Shown here piece after piece: positions 24,039 through 32,708 of a DNA stretch of 41,011 nucleotides. The notes below the pieces were generated by a model. That model was not told where the DNA came from. It saw only the letters and a program-made list of their open reading frames with translations, and did not search any database. Position 1 is the stretch's first letter, and each line of letters opens with the position of its first letter. This DNA comes from Runella sp. (GTDB lineage: Bacteria; Bacteroidota; Bacteroidia; Cytophagales; Spirosomataceae), in contig NZ_JAIXST010000277.1 of the NCBI RefSeq assembly GCF_027484545.1, positions 1 through 41,011 of the forward strand, read 5' to 3'. Both the position numbers and the translations under genes were made by a program.

Positions 24039-25192
24039 AATCGCTTGCGTAAAGCATCCAAAGCCCCTTTCGTGAACGCCCAAAGGGGTACAGTGGACAT
24101 AATTCGGAAGTCTTCAAAAATTGTGGTGTCTTCATCCAAAAATGCAAACAAACGCGGGGTAGGATTTTTCTGGTAAAGTGCCGTAAAAACGTCTTTGCCC
24201 AAAGCACGGTTTTTCAATAAAACATTCAGTAATGTACTGTCTAACCAGTCTTTAAAACGTTTTTTGAAATTCTTTTTGGGCAGAGATGGTTTGCCTAACG
24301 TCACTAAATCCTTCACTAATTGTTGCGTAAATCGTTGCGTTCGCTGAAAAGCATAACCTGTCGAGGCTTTAACATAACCACCCGATGTTCCTATCCTCAC
24401 AATATGTTCTCCAGCGTGATTGGGTGTCGGCTCATCGGTCATTGGAATGACGCCAAACTCTTCGTGCTCAATCGTGAAATTCTCAATTTTTAGAAACCTT
24501 TTTAGATACTTGTGCAGTTCAGCGTCGTATTCGGTAGGAGAGAGGAGTTTGTCTGAAAAAACGGTGTACTCCACCATAGCGCGGGTAGTGCTTTCGGGCA
24601 ATACATACATGAATCGCACGCCTGTACCGCGTTGTTCTACGCGATAGTCCATCATGGTCGGGCAAGTGGTGTCAAAGACCGGTTTGTCAGTTACGATTTC
24701 CCAACCCTTAAAGTGCTGAAGCATGTTATGACAATCTTCCAAGTCTAATTTAAGCGGCTTGATGCTGTCAAACACATAGCTGCCTAAATACTGATTTTCG
24801 GTCGTGATGACAAAGCCGCCGATGGGTGTGTCTTTCAGACGTTCGATACGTTCATTGACAAACTTGATGTTGGGATTGGTGAGAAGGTCGAGTTTAACAA
24901 AATTGTAGAAGTCTATTCCTTTTAGCCATTTATAGGAATAGTCTCCCAAATCAAGCGCATCCGAGAAATTAGTGCCGTGAAAATAGACTTTGTTCCATTT
25001 TCGGTGAACAATGGCATCAAAAGGGTTTTGGTTGTCTTTTTCCCAAAAACACCAAGTCCGGTCATTCTTGGTCTTGGTGTCTTGGTCAATAATCAGAATG
25101 GATTTTTCGCGCAGAACAGTCTGGTTCATATAATAGGCCAAACTCAATCCGGCCAGCCCGCCACCCGCTATGATGTAATCGTATTTTTGCAT
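24035..25192 (-). CDS. crtY: Lycopene beta-cyclase, CrtY type
   Basis: 385 residues. The N-terminal dinucleotide-binding motif is AGGGLAGLSLAYYM. The CrtY signature RTWCFWE is near residue 45, and the family motif IGTSGGYVKASTGYAFQRTQ lies near residue 267. It closes the ends of lycopene to make beta-carotene, so this organism is probably pigmented. No other carotenoid gene is in the window. It starts 7 bases after hicA, itself just past lipA, so the transcript may come from the lipA-hicBA side; this is an odd arrangement. Confidence 0.92.
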   Translation of the reverse strand: MQKYDYIIAGGGLAGLSLAYYMNQTVLREKSILIIDQDTKTKNDRTWCFWEKDNQNPFDAIVHRKWNKVYFHGTNFSDALDLGDYSYKWLKGIDFYNFVKLDLLTNPNIKFVNERIERLKDTPIGGFVITTENQYLGSYVFDSIKPLKLDLEDCHNMLQHFKGWEIVTDKPVFDTTCPTMMDYRVEQRGTGVRFMYVLPESTTRAMVEYTVFSDKLLSPTEYDAELHKYLKRFLKIENFTIEHEEFGVIPMTDEPTPNHAGEHIVRIGTSGGYVKASTGYAFQRTQRFTQQLVKDLVTLGKPSLPKKNFKKRFKDWLDSTLLNVLLKNRALGKDVFTALYQKNPTPRLFAFLDEDTTIFEDFRIMSTVPLWAFTKGALDALRKRF

Positions 25193-25199
25193 GGAACTG

Positions 25200-25388
25200 C
25201 TACCCGATTTCAGGAATACCGAGTTGTTTACAAACTTTTTTGCAGAGTATATTTTTCAATTCTTGGTGACGACCGATTGGGGCTTGGTGTCCATTTGCCG
25301 GATTATAGAAAATGGTATGGTCGCCTCCCTCTCTCAGCAGCATGCATCCATGAGCCTTCAAATGTTTGATAAGTTGTATTCGTTTCAT
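25200..25388 (-). CDS. hicA: HicA-family mRNA interferase toxin
   Basis: 62 residues. The compact HicA fold is indicated by KRIQLIKHLKAHGCMLLREG, then GDHTIFYNP with the catalytic histidine, and a C-terminal basic helix (KNILCKKVCKQLGI). HicA cleaves mRNA by a dsRBD-like domain. Its ATG overlaps the hicB stop (TGATG), so the two are translationally coupled. The order here is antitoxin first, unlike the classical hicA-hicB order, but this is common in other genomes. Confidence 0.88.
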   Translation of the reverse strand: MKRIQLIKHLKAHGCMLLREGGDHTIFYNPANGHQAPIGRHQELKNILCKKVCKQLGIPEIG

Positions 25389-25603
25389 CAGGCTACTTCC
25401 ACGATTTCTTTTCGAACTTGTCGCTCGCCTAATTGTTGCTCAAAAAGCCATTTTTGAGTGTCTAAATAGAAATCCAAGGCCGCAATCATATTGATTTTAA
25501 GTTCCTCAATAGTTTCTCCCTGTTCAATCACGGCAGGAAATTCTTCAAATTGGCCTACCCAGCCTCCTTCTTCGGCTTTTTCGATTACTGCGGTTAGTTT
25601 CAT
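25388..25603 (-). CDS. hicB: HicB-family antitoxin
   Basis: 71 residues. The HicB partial RNase-H-like fold is seen in KLTAVIEKAEEGGWVGQFEE and FPAVIEQGETIEELKINMIA. The C-terminal helix-turn-helix found in longer HicB proteins is absent, so this is a short form that may not bind DNA itself. It starts 12 bases after the lipA stop and overlaps hicA by one base (TGATG). Confidence 0.87.
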   Translation of the reverse strand: MKLTAVIEKAEEGGWVGQFEEFPAVIEQGETIEELKINMIAALDFYLDTQKWLFEQQLGERQVRKEIVEVA

Positions 25604-25615
25604 ATTGATTACAAA

Positions 25616-26494
25616 TTAAATCGGCACGTTCACATGCCGCTCAGAGTGATAGCTTGAACGTACCAACGGACCCGATTCTACGTATTTTAAGCCACGTTTC
25701 AGCCCTTCTTCGCGATACATGGCAAAGGTGTCGGGGTGAATCCACTCAATAACTTCGTGGTGCATTTTGGTGGGTTGCAGATACTGTCCGAGCGTAAGAA
25801 TGTCTAAGCCATGCGCTACTAAGTCATCCATTGCTTTTAACATTTCATCTTGCGTTTCTCCTAATCCCAACATAATACCCGATTTGGTACGTTTGCCAAA
25901 TTCTTTGGTACGACGAATCTGTTCCAAACTGCGTTCGTAGCGAGCTTGCGGGCGCACGGCGCGGTACAATCTTGCGACGGTTTCCACATTATGCGATACC
26001 ACTTCCTGTCCCGCCGAAATCATGCGCTCTAAGGCTTCCCAATTACTTTTTGTGTCGGGAATCAATGTTTCTATCGTAGTGGAAGGACTTAGTTCTTTGG
26101 TCAACACAACCGTTTGGTGCCATATTTCCGCTCCGCGGTCTTTCAATTCGTCGCGATTTACGGAGGTAATCACGGCGTGTTTTACCCCCATGGTTTTGAT
26201 GGCTTCCGCGACGCGACGCGGTTCATCTACGTCGTATTCGTTGGGTCGGCCGGTAGCTACCGCGCAAAAGGAACAACTGCGTGTGCAGACGTTGCCCAAA
26301 ATCATGAAGGTAGCTGTGCCTTCACCCCAGCATTCCCCCATATTCGGGCAGTTGCCGCTTTCGCAAATGGTATGGAGCTTATTGGTATCTACAATCGTCC
26401 GAACTTTTCTGTATTCAGGGCCAACGGGTAACTTTACTCTTAGCCAATCAGGACGTTTTTTGCGTTCAGAGGTAATTACTGGAAGTTCAATCAT
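25616..26494 (-). CDS. lipA: Lipoyl synthase
   Basis: 292 residues. Two iron-sulfur sites are seen: the auxiliary CX4CX5C motif ([12 protein letters not shown]) and the radical-SAM CX3CX2C (CTRSCSFC). The tail [13 protein letters not shown] holds the conserved serine that ligates the auxiliary cluster. It inserts two sulfurs into protein-bound octanoate to make lipoate. Length is within the usual range (about 290-320). It is the lead gene before hicB, hicA and crtY on the minus strand. Confidence 0.96.
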   Translation of the reverse strand: MIELPVITSERKKRPDWLRVKLPVGPEYRKVRTIVDTNKLHTICESGNCPNMGECWGEGTATFMILGNVCTRSCSFCAVATGRPNEYDVDEPRRVAEAIKTMGVKHAVITSVNRDELKDRGAEIWHQTVVLTKELSPSTTIETLIPDTKSNWEALERMISAGQEVVSHNVETVARLYRAVRPQARYERSLEQIRRTKEFGKRTKSGIMLGLGETQDEMLKAMDDLVAHGLDILTLGQYLQPTKMHHEVIEWIHPDTFAMYREEGLKRGLKYVESGPLVRSSYHSERHVNVPI

Positions 26495-26502
26495 TGTCTT
26501 TT

Positions 26503-26575
26503 CGTTATCAGTTATCGGTTATCCGTTATCCGACAAAATTTTTACAAATAACGGATAACGATTAACGGATAACGG
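26503..26575. repeat. Word-type palindromic repeat between lipA and the upstream gene
   Basis: The left side has CGGTTATCCGTTATCCG, the right side CGGATAACGATTAACGG and GGATAACGG. The word GTTATCCG and its complement are repeated around an AT-rich loop. It occupies nearly the whole 82-base gap, so it may end transcription of the 26577 gene and delimit lipA. Confidence 0.75.
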
Positions 26576-26576
26576 C

Positions 26577-27335
26577 TTATTTTTTGTTTCCGAAGAACAA
26601 AGTTACGTAACCTGAGGTGAACAAGCTACGATTTTCGGCAAAAGGTATAATAACGGGTGCCTTGGAAAAAAGCTCAGTAAGAAAGCCGACTTCCAAACCC
26701 GTGAGATTACTTCGAAAGGCACTCAGTTCAAAACTGAAGGCGATTTTGGCATTGACTCCGGGAATAATCTTTGAATTTCCCAAGCCTTGTAAAAGATTTC
26801 CGGAACCTAAAATATTCCCTAAATCAGTGTGTTTGACGGGGTCATACGCTTCGGTACGTACTACACCGGGACGAACCTGATACTGAATGTAATAGGGCTT
26901 TAGAATACCTAATGAAGCCCCCACGGCTAAAATACCGTTAATAGAAATTCCTTCCTCGTTGTTGCGATTGGACAGTATAATTTCACGACCATACTGAGGG
27001 CGGAGGACAAACAGGTAGTTTTGCTTGCCGGGAGTAAACCGCGAACCGGTATTGCTGGATTGCGACAATTCTTTAGGGTGACGTACATTTACCAGATCAA
27101 GCCCTAAATAGCGATACTGGCGTCGCCCGAAAAGTTCGTTTTCGAGGCGCGTAGAATGACGGAAAACCAAACCTCCCAACAAGCCAGAGTTCGTATTGGT
27201 GGTAATACCGTAGGTAGTAATGGTGGAGTAGTCCTCTTCCTCTTCTTCTAAATTGGTTTTAGGACGGCGTTGCTGACTCCAAGCGGCTTGGGCAACCAGC
27301 AAAAGGGCGAAAGCTATAGTTGAAAACGATTTCAT
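26577..27335 (-). CDS. Secreted or outer-membrane protein of unknown function
   Basis: 252 residues from the ATG at 27335, chosen because it gives a clean signal peptide (KSFSTIAFALLLVAQAAWSQ, cleavage likely after WSQ or at QQ). A short glutamate run (LEEEEEDY) follows, then many alternating strands with aromatic residues (YVTLFFGNKK at the very end). This is consistent with a small outer-membrane beta barrel or periplasmic barrel-like protein. No family is recognised. A -7 promoter word lies 32 bases upstream. Confidence 0.75.
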   Translation of the reverse strand: MKSFSTIAFALLLVAQAAWSQQRRPKTNLEEEEEDYSTITTYGITTNTNSGLLGGLVFRHSTRLENELFGRRQYRYLGLDLVNVRHPKELSQSSNTGSRFTPGKQNYLFVLRPQYGREIILSNRNNEEGISINGILAVGASLGILKPYYIQYQVRPGVVRTEAYDPVKHTDLGNILGSGNLLQGLGNSKIIPGVNAKIAFSFELSAFRSNLTGLEVGFLTELFSKAPVIIPFAENRSLFTSGYVTLFFGNKK

Positions 27336-27366
27336 TATTCGTAGCAATAATTTTATCTAAACCTAA

Positions 27367-27374
27367 CAAAAATA
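27367..27374 (-). promoter_or_regulatory. Candidate -7 promoter element for the 26577-27335 gene
   Basis: On the minus strand TATTTTTG fits the Bacteroidota -7 word TAnnTTTG exactly, with an expected start near 27362 and a leader of about 26 bases. No convincing -33 element is present at the usual spacing, so this is tentative. Confidence 0.42.
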
Positions 27375-27749
27375 CTTTTCAAAGTCAAGTGAATGTACGT
27401 CAAAAAGGGTAAAAAAGTTGCGGACTCCTTTGCCGAATTAAACTATTTTAATGACTTTATGGTTCAGAAATTTTTTGTGAGCCGTAAATTGCATTCCGCA
27501 AAGCGAGAAATAGAAATTGTAATTCGAGTCTCTAAAAAAACGTGCCAACTGAGATTTCGCAAGTTACTTTTTCAAGCTGCTCATTTACAGTTCGGTACGA
27601 TTATTCATTCCCAAACCAGTAAGAATCAGATAATGCACAACCAAAAGATTTTGTTTGCCAACCTTAGAACACGGATTCAACTGATGGGACGGATAAAGAC
27701 GGATAGTGGAATCCATTTTAATCTGTTTAATCCGTTCTATCTGTGTTCT
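27375..27749. other. Divergent intergenic region without a credible gene
   Basis: If the amidase-like gene starts at 27750, this stretch is non-coding. The open frame that continues upstream through it has no family features. Its last 85 bases are a palindromic repeat. No exact plus-strand promoter word was found. Confidence 0.55.
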
Positions 27750-27750
27750 A
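27665..27750. repeat. Word-type palindromic repeat before the DUF1460 gene
   Basis: TAGAACACGGAT (27665-27676) is mirrored by ATCTGTGTTCTA (27739-27750) with one mismatch. Inside, the words GACGGAT and AATCTGTTTAATCCGTTC repeat in mirrored form. The right arm ends on the first base of the proposed ATG at 27750. An open frame runs through it by chance. Confidence 0.75.
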
Positions 27751-28544
27751 TGTTTTTGGTGGTGTTGACTATCAGCGCTTGGCGCATCATTGACCTTAAC
27801 CAAGCCATTTTCTCCGAAAAAATGCAATTGGACAAAGGAGTGACGAAGGCAGAAACGGTCATCATCATCGCCAAAAGCTTTGCAGGAAACCCGTATGTTT
27901 CACACACGCTCGAACAAACCCCCGAAAAACTCGTGTGTAATCTTTCCGAATTTGATTGTTATACGTTTGTGGAATCGGTGTTGGCTATGACCCTCGCTCG
28001 CCATCATCAGAAATCATACCTTGAATTTCAAACCCTACTGCGTCAAATGCGCTACCGTGATGGAAAGCTTGAGGGATATGGCTCTCGGTTGCATTATTTT
28101 TGGGAATGGAAGCAACAGGGGCAGGCAATGGGTTGGTATTTCGATGTCACTGAGCAATTGGGGGGAACTAAAGCACAACCGGTTATCAATTTTATGACAA
28201 CACATCGGGGTCTTTATCCTGCGTTGGAAGATGAAACAACATTTCAGGAAATTCAGCGAAGTGAAAAGAAACTGAGTGAAAATTTCTGGCACTATCTTCC
28301 TAAAAGTAAAGTGGGTGAAATAGAAACTCATTTACAGGAAGGAGATATTGTAGGAATTACTTCAGGTATTGCCGGTCTTGACTTCAACCACGAAGGATTT
28401 ATTGTCAAAAAAGGCAATCAGGCCTACCTCCTTCATGCTTCTTCTGATGCAAAAAAGGTAATGGTCTCCACAGAGCCTCTGGCCGATTATCTACAGAAAA
28501 TCAAGAAACACAGTGGTATTGTGGTGTTGCGAATCAAAGGTTAG
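27750..28544 (+). CDS. DUF1460 / N-acetylmuramoyl-L-alanine amidase-like protein
   Basis: 264 residues from the ATG at 27750, where a short hydrophobic N-terminus (MFLVVLTISAWRIIDL) could act as a signal or anchor. An upstream in-frame start at 27393 would translate a palindromic repeat and is unlikely. The NlpC/P60-like DUF1460 fold is indicated by the catalytic cysteine in FDCYTFVESVLAM, the YGSRLHYFWEW segment, and the histidine in FNHEGFIV. The enzyme probably acts on cell-wall peptides in the periplasm. Its stop overlaps the end of the nuclease gene on the other strand by 4 bases. Confidence 0.85.
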   Translation: MFLVVLTISAWRIIDLNQAIFSEKMQLDKGVTKAETVIIIAKSFAGNPYVSHTLEQTPEKLVCNLSEFDCYTFVESVLAMTLARHHQKSYLEFQTLLRQMRYRDGKLEGYGSRLHYFWEWKQQGQAMGWYFDVTEQLGGTKAQPVINFMTTHRGLYPALEDETTFQEIQRSEKKLSENFWHYLPKSKVGEIETHLQEGDIVGITSGIAGLDFNHEGFIVKKGNQAYLLHASSDAKKVMVSTEPLADYLQKIKKHSGIVVLRIKG

Positions 28545-29596
28545 TTCTTTGCCGAAAACCAACCGACGGTTGTCGTTGAGCTTTCCAGTTTTTTCTCCAG
28601 AGCATCAGGAAGTTTTGGAAAAAAATCAATTCCCGTCATTCGTTCAATTTCATCCACACTCATGACAAAGGATTTGAGGTTTTCGCTTGAAAATTCGTTT
28701 TTCATCACAAATCCAATCATACGCGGTTGATTGTCGGTGAGGCAAAGGGCAATTTTGTAATACATTTCAGGGACTGCAATTTCGTTGTATTTTCCGATGG
28801 TGGGCAATCCTAACTTTAATACCGGCCCCGTGACGATATACAATTCTTCGTCGCGCTCTGCCCATTGGCGAAATTTTTGTTCCAAATCATTCCAAATCCC
28901 GCGGTTAAAATCCGGCACTTGCGGACTGATATTGCTCATGTAAAAAGATTCCTGCTTCTCGTCGGTCGAAAGGTTAAAATCTCCGGCGGGTGCTAAGTGG
29001 CCACGGTCATACCCTGTACGTGTATAATCGGTCGTGACAGCCGAGCCTGTTTTGACGAGCGGATCCGGAACAAACTTATTCCCATCGCGGGAGAGGTAGG
29101 CGCGCGATTCTTCGCCGGTAAGTTTGTAGGCTACCCAATCGGCCTGTTCGTATTGTTCACGATAACGCAGCGTGTAGCGATCATGACGTACGATTTGGTC
29201 ATTGGAACCAATGGCAGGAAGGTTAAAATCTTTTGTTTTAGCAAAATCAGGGCCATTTGACGAAGAGGTTGTTTCGATTTCTTCCTCCTTCGATTCCGTT
29301 TGTTTTCCCAGTCCTATTTTGTCTAACAGCGACTCATCATCTTTGGATTTTGTACGATCATCAGAAGCTACGTCATCAGTACGGTCGTCGGAGGCGGTGT
29401 TGTCGGGTTCCGGAGCGCGGTAAGGGTTATCGCCCCGCTCGGCGGGTTTTCTGTCGTAGATAAACACACTTTTTACATCGTTCCAAAACGCCACCAAGGG
29501 TTTTGTGCGGCCGCGATAGTGCAATACAAGCCCTATGACAACAAAGAAAAATAATAAAAAGAGGGTATTCCCGAAACGTAAGCCTTTGCGCTGCAT
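28541..29596 (-). CDS. DNA/RNA non-specific endonuclease (NucA/EndoG type), membrane-anchored
   Basis: 351 residues from the ATG at 29596; an in-frame ATG at 29641 adds a poor N-terminus. A transmembrane helix (about 9-26, NTLFLLFFFVVIGLVLHYRG) is followed by an acidic, D/S/T-rich spacer of about 100 residues. The nuclease domain then has the catalytic motif DRGHLAP and the metal-site asparagine in NISPQVPDFNRGIWNDLE. It likely cleaves DNA and RNA with one metal ion outside the inner membrane, perhaps for nutrient scavenging. It converges on the DUF1460 gene. Confidence 0.9.
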   Translation of the reverse strand: MQRKGLRFGNTLFLLFFFVVIGLVLHYRGRTKPLVAFWNDVKSVFIYDRKPAERGDNPYRAPEPDNTASDDRTDDVASDDRTKSKDDESLLDKIGLGKQTESKEEEIETTSSSNGPDFAKTKDFNLPAIGSNDQIVRHDRYTLRYREQYEQADWVAYKLTGEESRAYLSRDGNKFVPDPLVKTGSAVTTDYTRTGYDRGHLAPAGDFNLSTDEKQESFYMSNISPQVPDFNRGIWNDLEQKFRQWAERDEELYIVTGPVLKLGLPTIGKYNEIAVPEMYYKIALCLTDNQPRMIGFVMKNEFSSENLKSFVMSVDEIERMTGIDFFPKLPDALEKKLESSTTTVGWFSAKN

Positions 29597-29735
29597 TATT
29601 TTCAATTCTGATGGTTGGGTACAAAACGCAAAGAACGCCATAGAAGGTCAAACAAAACAAAGATTTTTTGAATCTTCCCGAAAGTTTCCGCACTTTGAGC
29701 CTTATTTTCAATTTCAAATGGTGCGATTTTAGTAA

Positions 29736-30959
29736 ATGCAACAACTATCTATTATTGTCATTGGCGGCGGGGCTGCCGGATTCATGGGAGCAATTACCGC
29801 TGCCGAAACGTTTAGAGATGCAAAAGTTACGATTTTAGAGAAAAATCGGGGTGTTTTAAATAAAGTTCGGGTATCGGGCGGCGGGCGTTGCAACGTGACC
29901 AATGCCGCTCCAACCCTGCCGAAACTATTGAAAGGCTACCCGCGCGGCGCAAAATTTTTACGTCCCCTGTTTGAGATATTTAACAATCAACACACGATTG
30001 AGTGGTTTGAAAGTCGTGGCGTACCTCTCAAAACTGAACCCGACGGACGGATGTTTCCCACAACCAATGATTCAGAAACAATTATTGATTGCTTGCTTAA
30101 ATCAGCGCAGCGTGCTGATGTACAAATCAGGACGAGTGCCGGTGTTACCCAAATTGAACCCAAGCCCAGCGGTTTTGAGGTAACGTTGCAATCGGGCGAA
30201 GTACTTCACGCTGACCGTGTTTTGGTGACTTCGGGCGGGCACCCACAATTGTCGGGTTATGATTGGTTGTCGAGCTTGGGGGTGGAAATTGTTTCTCCTG
30301 TTCCTTCTCTGTTTACGTTTAACATTCCTGTTTCTCCTTTGAAAGAGTTGATGGGGGTATCGGTGGGGACAGTAGGGGTGAAAATGGCGGGCAGTAAATT
30401 GACCGAATCGGGACCGCTGTTATTTACTCACTGGGGCGTCAGCGGCCCTGCCATTTTGCGTTTGTCGGCATGGGGCGCGCGTGAGTTGTCAGACAAAAAC
30501 TATCAATTTGTGTCATTAGTGAATTTTACCAATAAGAAGCCCAATGAAATTCTTCAACAATTGACCGATTTTCAACGTGATTCGGCCTGGCGAATGAAGT
30601 TTATCACGACACAGGCCCCGTTTGGACTGCCTCAACGGCTTTGGAAACAATTGGTTGAGCTGTCCAATATTCCTGATACCATGCGTTGGACGGATTTGCC
30701 CGCCAAAAACCTAAACCGTTTGGTGGAGCATCTAACTAATTTTCAGTTGGATGTTCACGGAAAAACTACGTTTAAAGAAGAGTTTGTTACTTGTGGTGGT
30801 GTGAATTTGAATGGCCTTCATGCCAAGACGCTGGAGAGCCGCCAAGTGCCGGGCGTATTTTTTGCCGGAGAAGTCTTAGACATTGACGGTATCACAGGGG
30901 GGTATAATTTTCAAGCTGCTTGGACTACGGGGTTTGTGGCGGGGAGCCGATTGTTTTGA
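29736..30959 (+). CDS. HI0933-like FAD-dependent oxidoreductase
   Basis: 407 residues. FAD-binding signature IIVIGGGAAGFMGAITAAE at the N-terminus, the family motif VRVSGGGRCNVTN, and the C-terminal GEVLDIDGITGGYNFQAAW identify the HI0933 family of flavoproteins. Related members reduce unsaturated substrates (the BaiN group), but the physiological reaction here is unknown. The length is typical. It stands 44 bases before the FHA-led cluster and may or may not be cotranscribed with it. Confidence 0.88.
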   Translation: MQQLSIIVIGGGAAGFMGAITAAETFRDAKVTILEKNRGVLNKVRVSGGGRCNVTNAAPTLPKLLKGYPRGAKFLRPLFEIFNNQHTIEWFESRGVPLKTEPDGRMFPTTNDSETIIDCLLKSAQRADVQIRTSAGVTQIEPKPSGFEVTLQSGEVLHADRVLVTSGGHPQLSGYDWLSSLGVEIVSPVPSLFTFNIPVSPLKELMGVSVGTVGVKMAGSKLTESGPLLFTHWGVSGPAILRLSAWGARELSDKNYQFVSLVNFTNKKPNEILQQLTDFQRDSAWRMKFITTQAPFGLPQRLWKQLVELSNIPDTMRWTDLPAKNLNRLVEHLTNFQLDVHGKTTFKEEFVTCGGVNLNGLHAKTLESRQVPGVFFAGEVLDIDGITGGYNFQAAWTTGFVAGSRLF

Positions 30960-31003
30960 AAGTAGATAGAAAATAAGGAAATTAGAAAAATTTTTGCATA
31001 TCT

Positions 31004-31711
31004 ATGGATTTAAAAGACAATATCCCTGAAATTACCACTATTTCAATTGGTCGAGACAAACAAAACAATATCGTCCTCGACAATCCTCATATCAGTCGTC
31101 ATCACGCCCAATTGACTGTTTGCTCTCCAAACAGTTTCATAATAGAAGATTGTGGTAGCAAGCGAGGTACTTTTATTGAAAATGCAGGTACGCTTATGCG
31201 TGTTGTTCGCAAACTTATTGATATTCAGGATAAAGTATGGTTAGCTGATTTAGAGTTTTCTGTAGCTGATTTATTGCCTAAAGTAAAAGCTACATCAAGT
31301 GAAAAGTTAGATATAGAAAAAGACCCGCTTGATTTTACAGAAGAATTTGCCGCTTTACAAAAAGTATATGAAGATTATCCTATATTACGGAAAGACTGCC
31401 GCAATCGAGACAAGATGATACGGTTGTGGAGCGTAGTAGGAGGCTCGGTGATTGGAGTAGGCTCAGTAGCTACAGCAGGTACTTTTGGCGTATTAGCTGT
31501 ACTATCAAGCGCAGGTCTTAGTATGCTGGTGCCAACTTTGGCATCGCATTTACTTTCAACCGAAGAAAAACTGGAACTTATTGATAAAGAATATCGCCAA
31601 CGGTATCGTTGCCCTAATCCCAATTGCCGCGATTCGTTCGGCAATCGGGAATTTGAATTAGTAGCAAAACAAAAAAAATGTACCAAGTGCAAAGCAGTAT
31701 GGGTAAAATAA
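31004..31711 (+). CDS. FHA-domain membrane protein with C-terminal zinc ribbon
   Basis: 235 residues. Residues 10-90 are a forkhead-associated domain with G16-R17, S31-R32-H33-H34 and G51-S-K-R-G-T56, so the phosphothreonine-binding arginine and serine are kept. The usual asparagine of the S-x-N-G-T loop is R54. Residues 142-183 are glycine/serine-rich hydrophobic stretches (WSVVGGSVIGVGSVATAG and following), likely two membrane helices. The C-terminus carries a zinc ribbon, C203-x4-C208 and C226-x2-C229. It opens the cluster with two further reader/eraser genes and probably tethers phosphorylated partners to the membrane. Confidence 0.85.
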   Translation: MDLKDNIPEITTISIGRDKQNNIVLDNPHISRHHAQLTVCSPNSFIIEDCGSKRGTFIENAGTLMRVVRKLIDIQDKVWLADLEFSVADLLPKVKATSSEKLDIEKDPLDFTEEFAALQKVYEDYPILRKDCRNRDKMIRLWSVVGGSVIGVGSVATAGTFGVLAVLSSAGLSMLVPTLASHLLSTEEKLELIDKEYRQRYRCPNPNCRDSFGNREFELVAKQKKCTKCKAVWVK

Positions 31712-31778
31712 ATTTCTCCAATATTTTAACTTACCTTTTCTTTCCTCACTTGATAAAGTAGAAATAACATACATCACC

Positions 31779-32708
31779 ATGCAAAACATGACTACTTCCG
31801 ACCAACAAATGACCGACGTATTTCAAGCTGCACAACAAAAACTGTCAGTGCCAACCACATCCTCAACAACTAAACTAAGCAGTCGCCAAAAAGCTTTCAT
31901 ATCTACTGCAACTGTGTTATTGGGGGGCGGAGCAGCATTTGCGGCGGTTAAATTGGGGGTTATTCCTATAGATACAAATGAAACTATACCTCCGACAGAA
32001 ACTACTACAAATTCAGAATCAATCAGCTCCTATCAGCCTATTAAACATGACTACGTTTCGCCTGTTCAGAACGGTGTTATCAAACCTACTAAAAATATTG
32101 ACATCGCAGGTGGTATCAACGACAATTTGACTTTTGAAGATGCCTACAATGCTGCTCGTGAAGAAGTCGGCCCCGGTGGCATCTTCTCATGGCATGGTGA
32201 AGTATATAACACTTATACCGTAGAAGAATGGCGCGGGTTATCGCTGGCACAGCGTCAGGAGTTTTTAAGTGATGTAGGCTACAAGCCTACTGAAACAACT
32301 GAGGATTCTTCCGGTAGTGAGGGTAATCAAGAGCCTAACTACGTTGAAACTATGATTAACGGTCGGCCTGCTCTGGGAATAGACGACGACCATGATGGTG
32401 TAGCCGACGCCATTGTGATTATGGACATAGATAGCAATGCCATGATAGCGATTGTTGATAATGGCGGTGATAATCGGTTAGATACAGCCTTGCAAATTGA
32501 TATGACTACGCAAGAAGTAGTCAGTCAGCAACCTTTAGATGAGCCTTTTATGGCTGAAATGGAACGCTTAGAGGACATGAACGATGAACCTGTGTCAGAA
32601 GTAAACAATAGGAGTCTCGTCTCGTTGCCTGAGGAAGATACTTCCGAAGAAGAAGGTACTGACGAAGGAGGCTATATCAATGATGCTGAAATGCCCGAAA
32701 TGGAATAA
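31779..32708 (+). CDS. Membrane-anchored acidic protein of unknown function
   Basis: 309 residues. The cytoplasmic N-terminal 39 residues are polar, a single helix spans about 40-63 (ISTATVLLGGGAAFAAVKLG), and the rest is presumably extracytoplasmic. Residues 113-165 carry a conserved-looking block (FEDAYNAAREEVGPGG then FSWHGEVYNTYT and EEWRGLSLAQRQEF). Residues 200-232 are D-rich (GIDDDHDGVADA, MDIDSN), like a calcium-binding EF-hand-type loop. The tail is E-rich. Its TAA overlaps the start of the next gene (TAATG). It could be a scaffold or stalk for the neighbouring kinase system; no enzyme motif is seen. Confidence 0.72.
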   Translation: MQNMTTSDQQMTDVFQAAQQKLSVPTTSSTTKLSSRQKAFISTATVLLGGGAAFAAVKLGVIPIDTNETIPPTETTTNSESISSYQPIKHDYVSPVQNGVIKPTKNIDIAGGINDNLTFEDAYNAAREEVGPGGIFSWHGEVYNTYTVEEWRGLSLAQRQEFLSDVGYKPTETTEDSSGSEGNQEPNYVETMINGRPALGIDDDHDGVADAIVIMDIDSNAMIAIVDNGGDNRLDTALQIDMTTQEVVSQQPLDEPFMAEMERLEDMNDEPVSEVNNRSLVSLPEEDTSEEEGTDEGGYINDAEMPEME

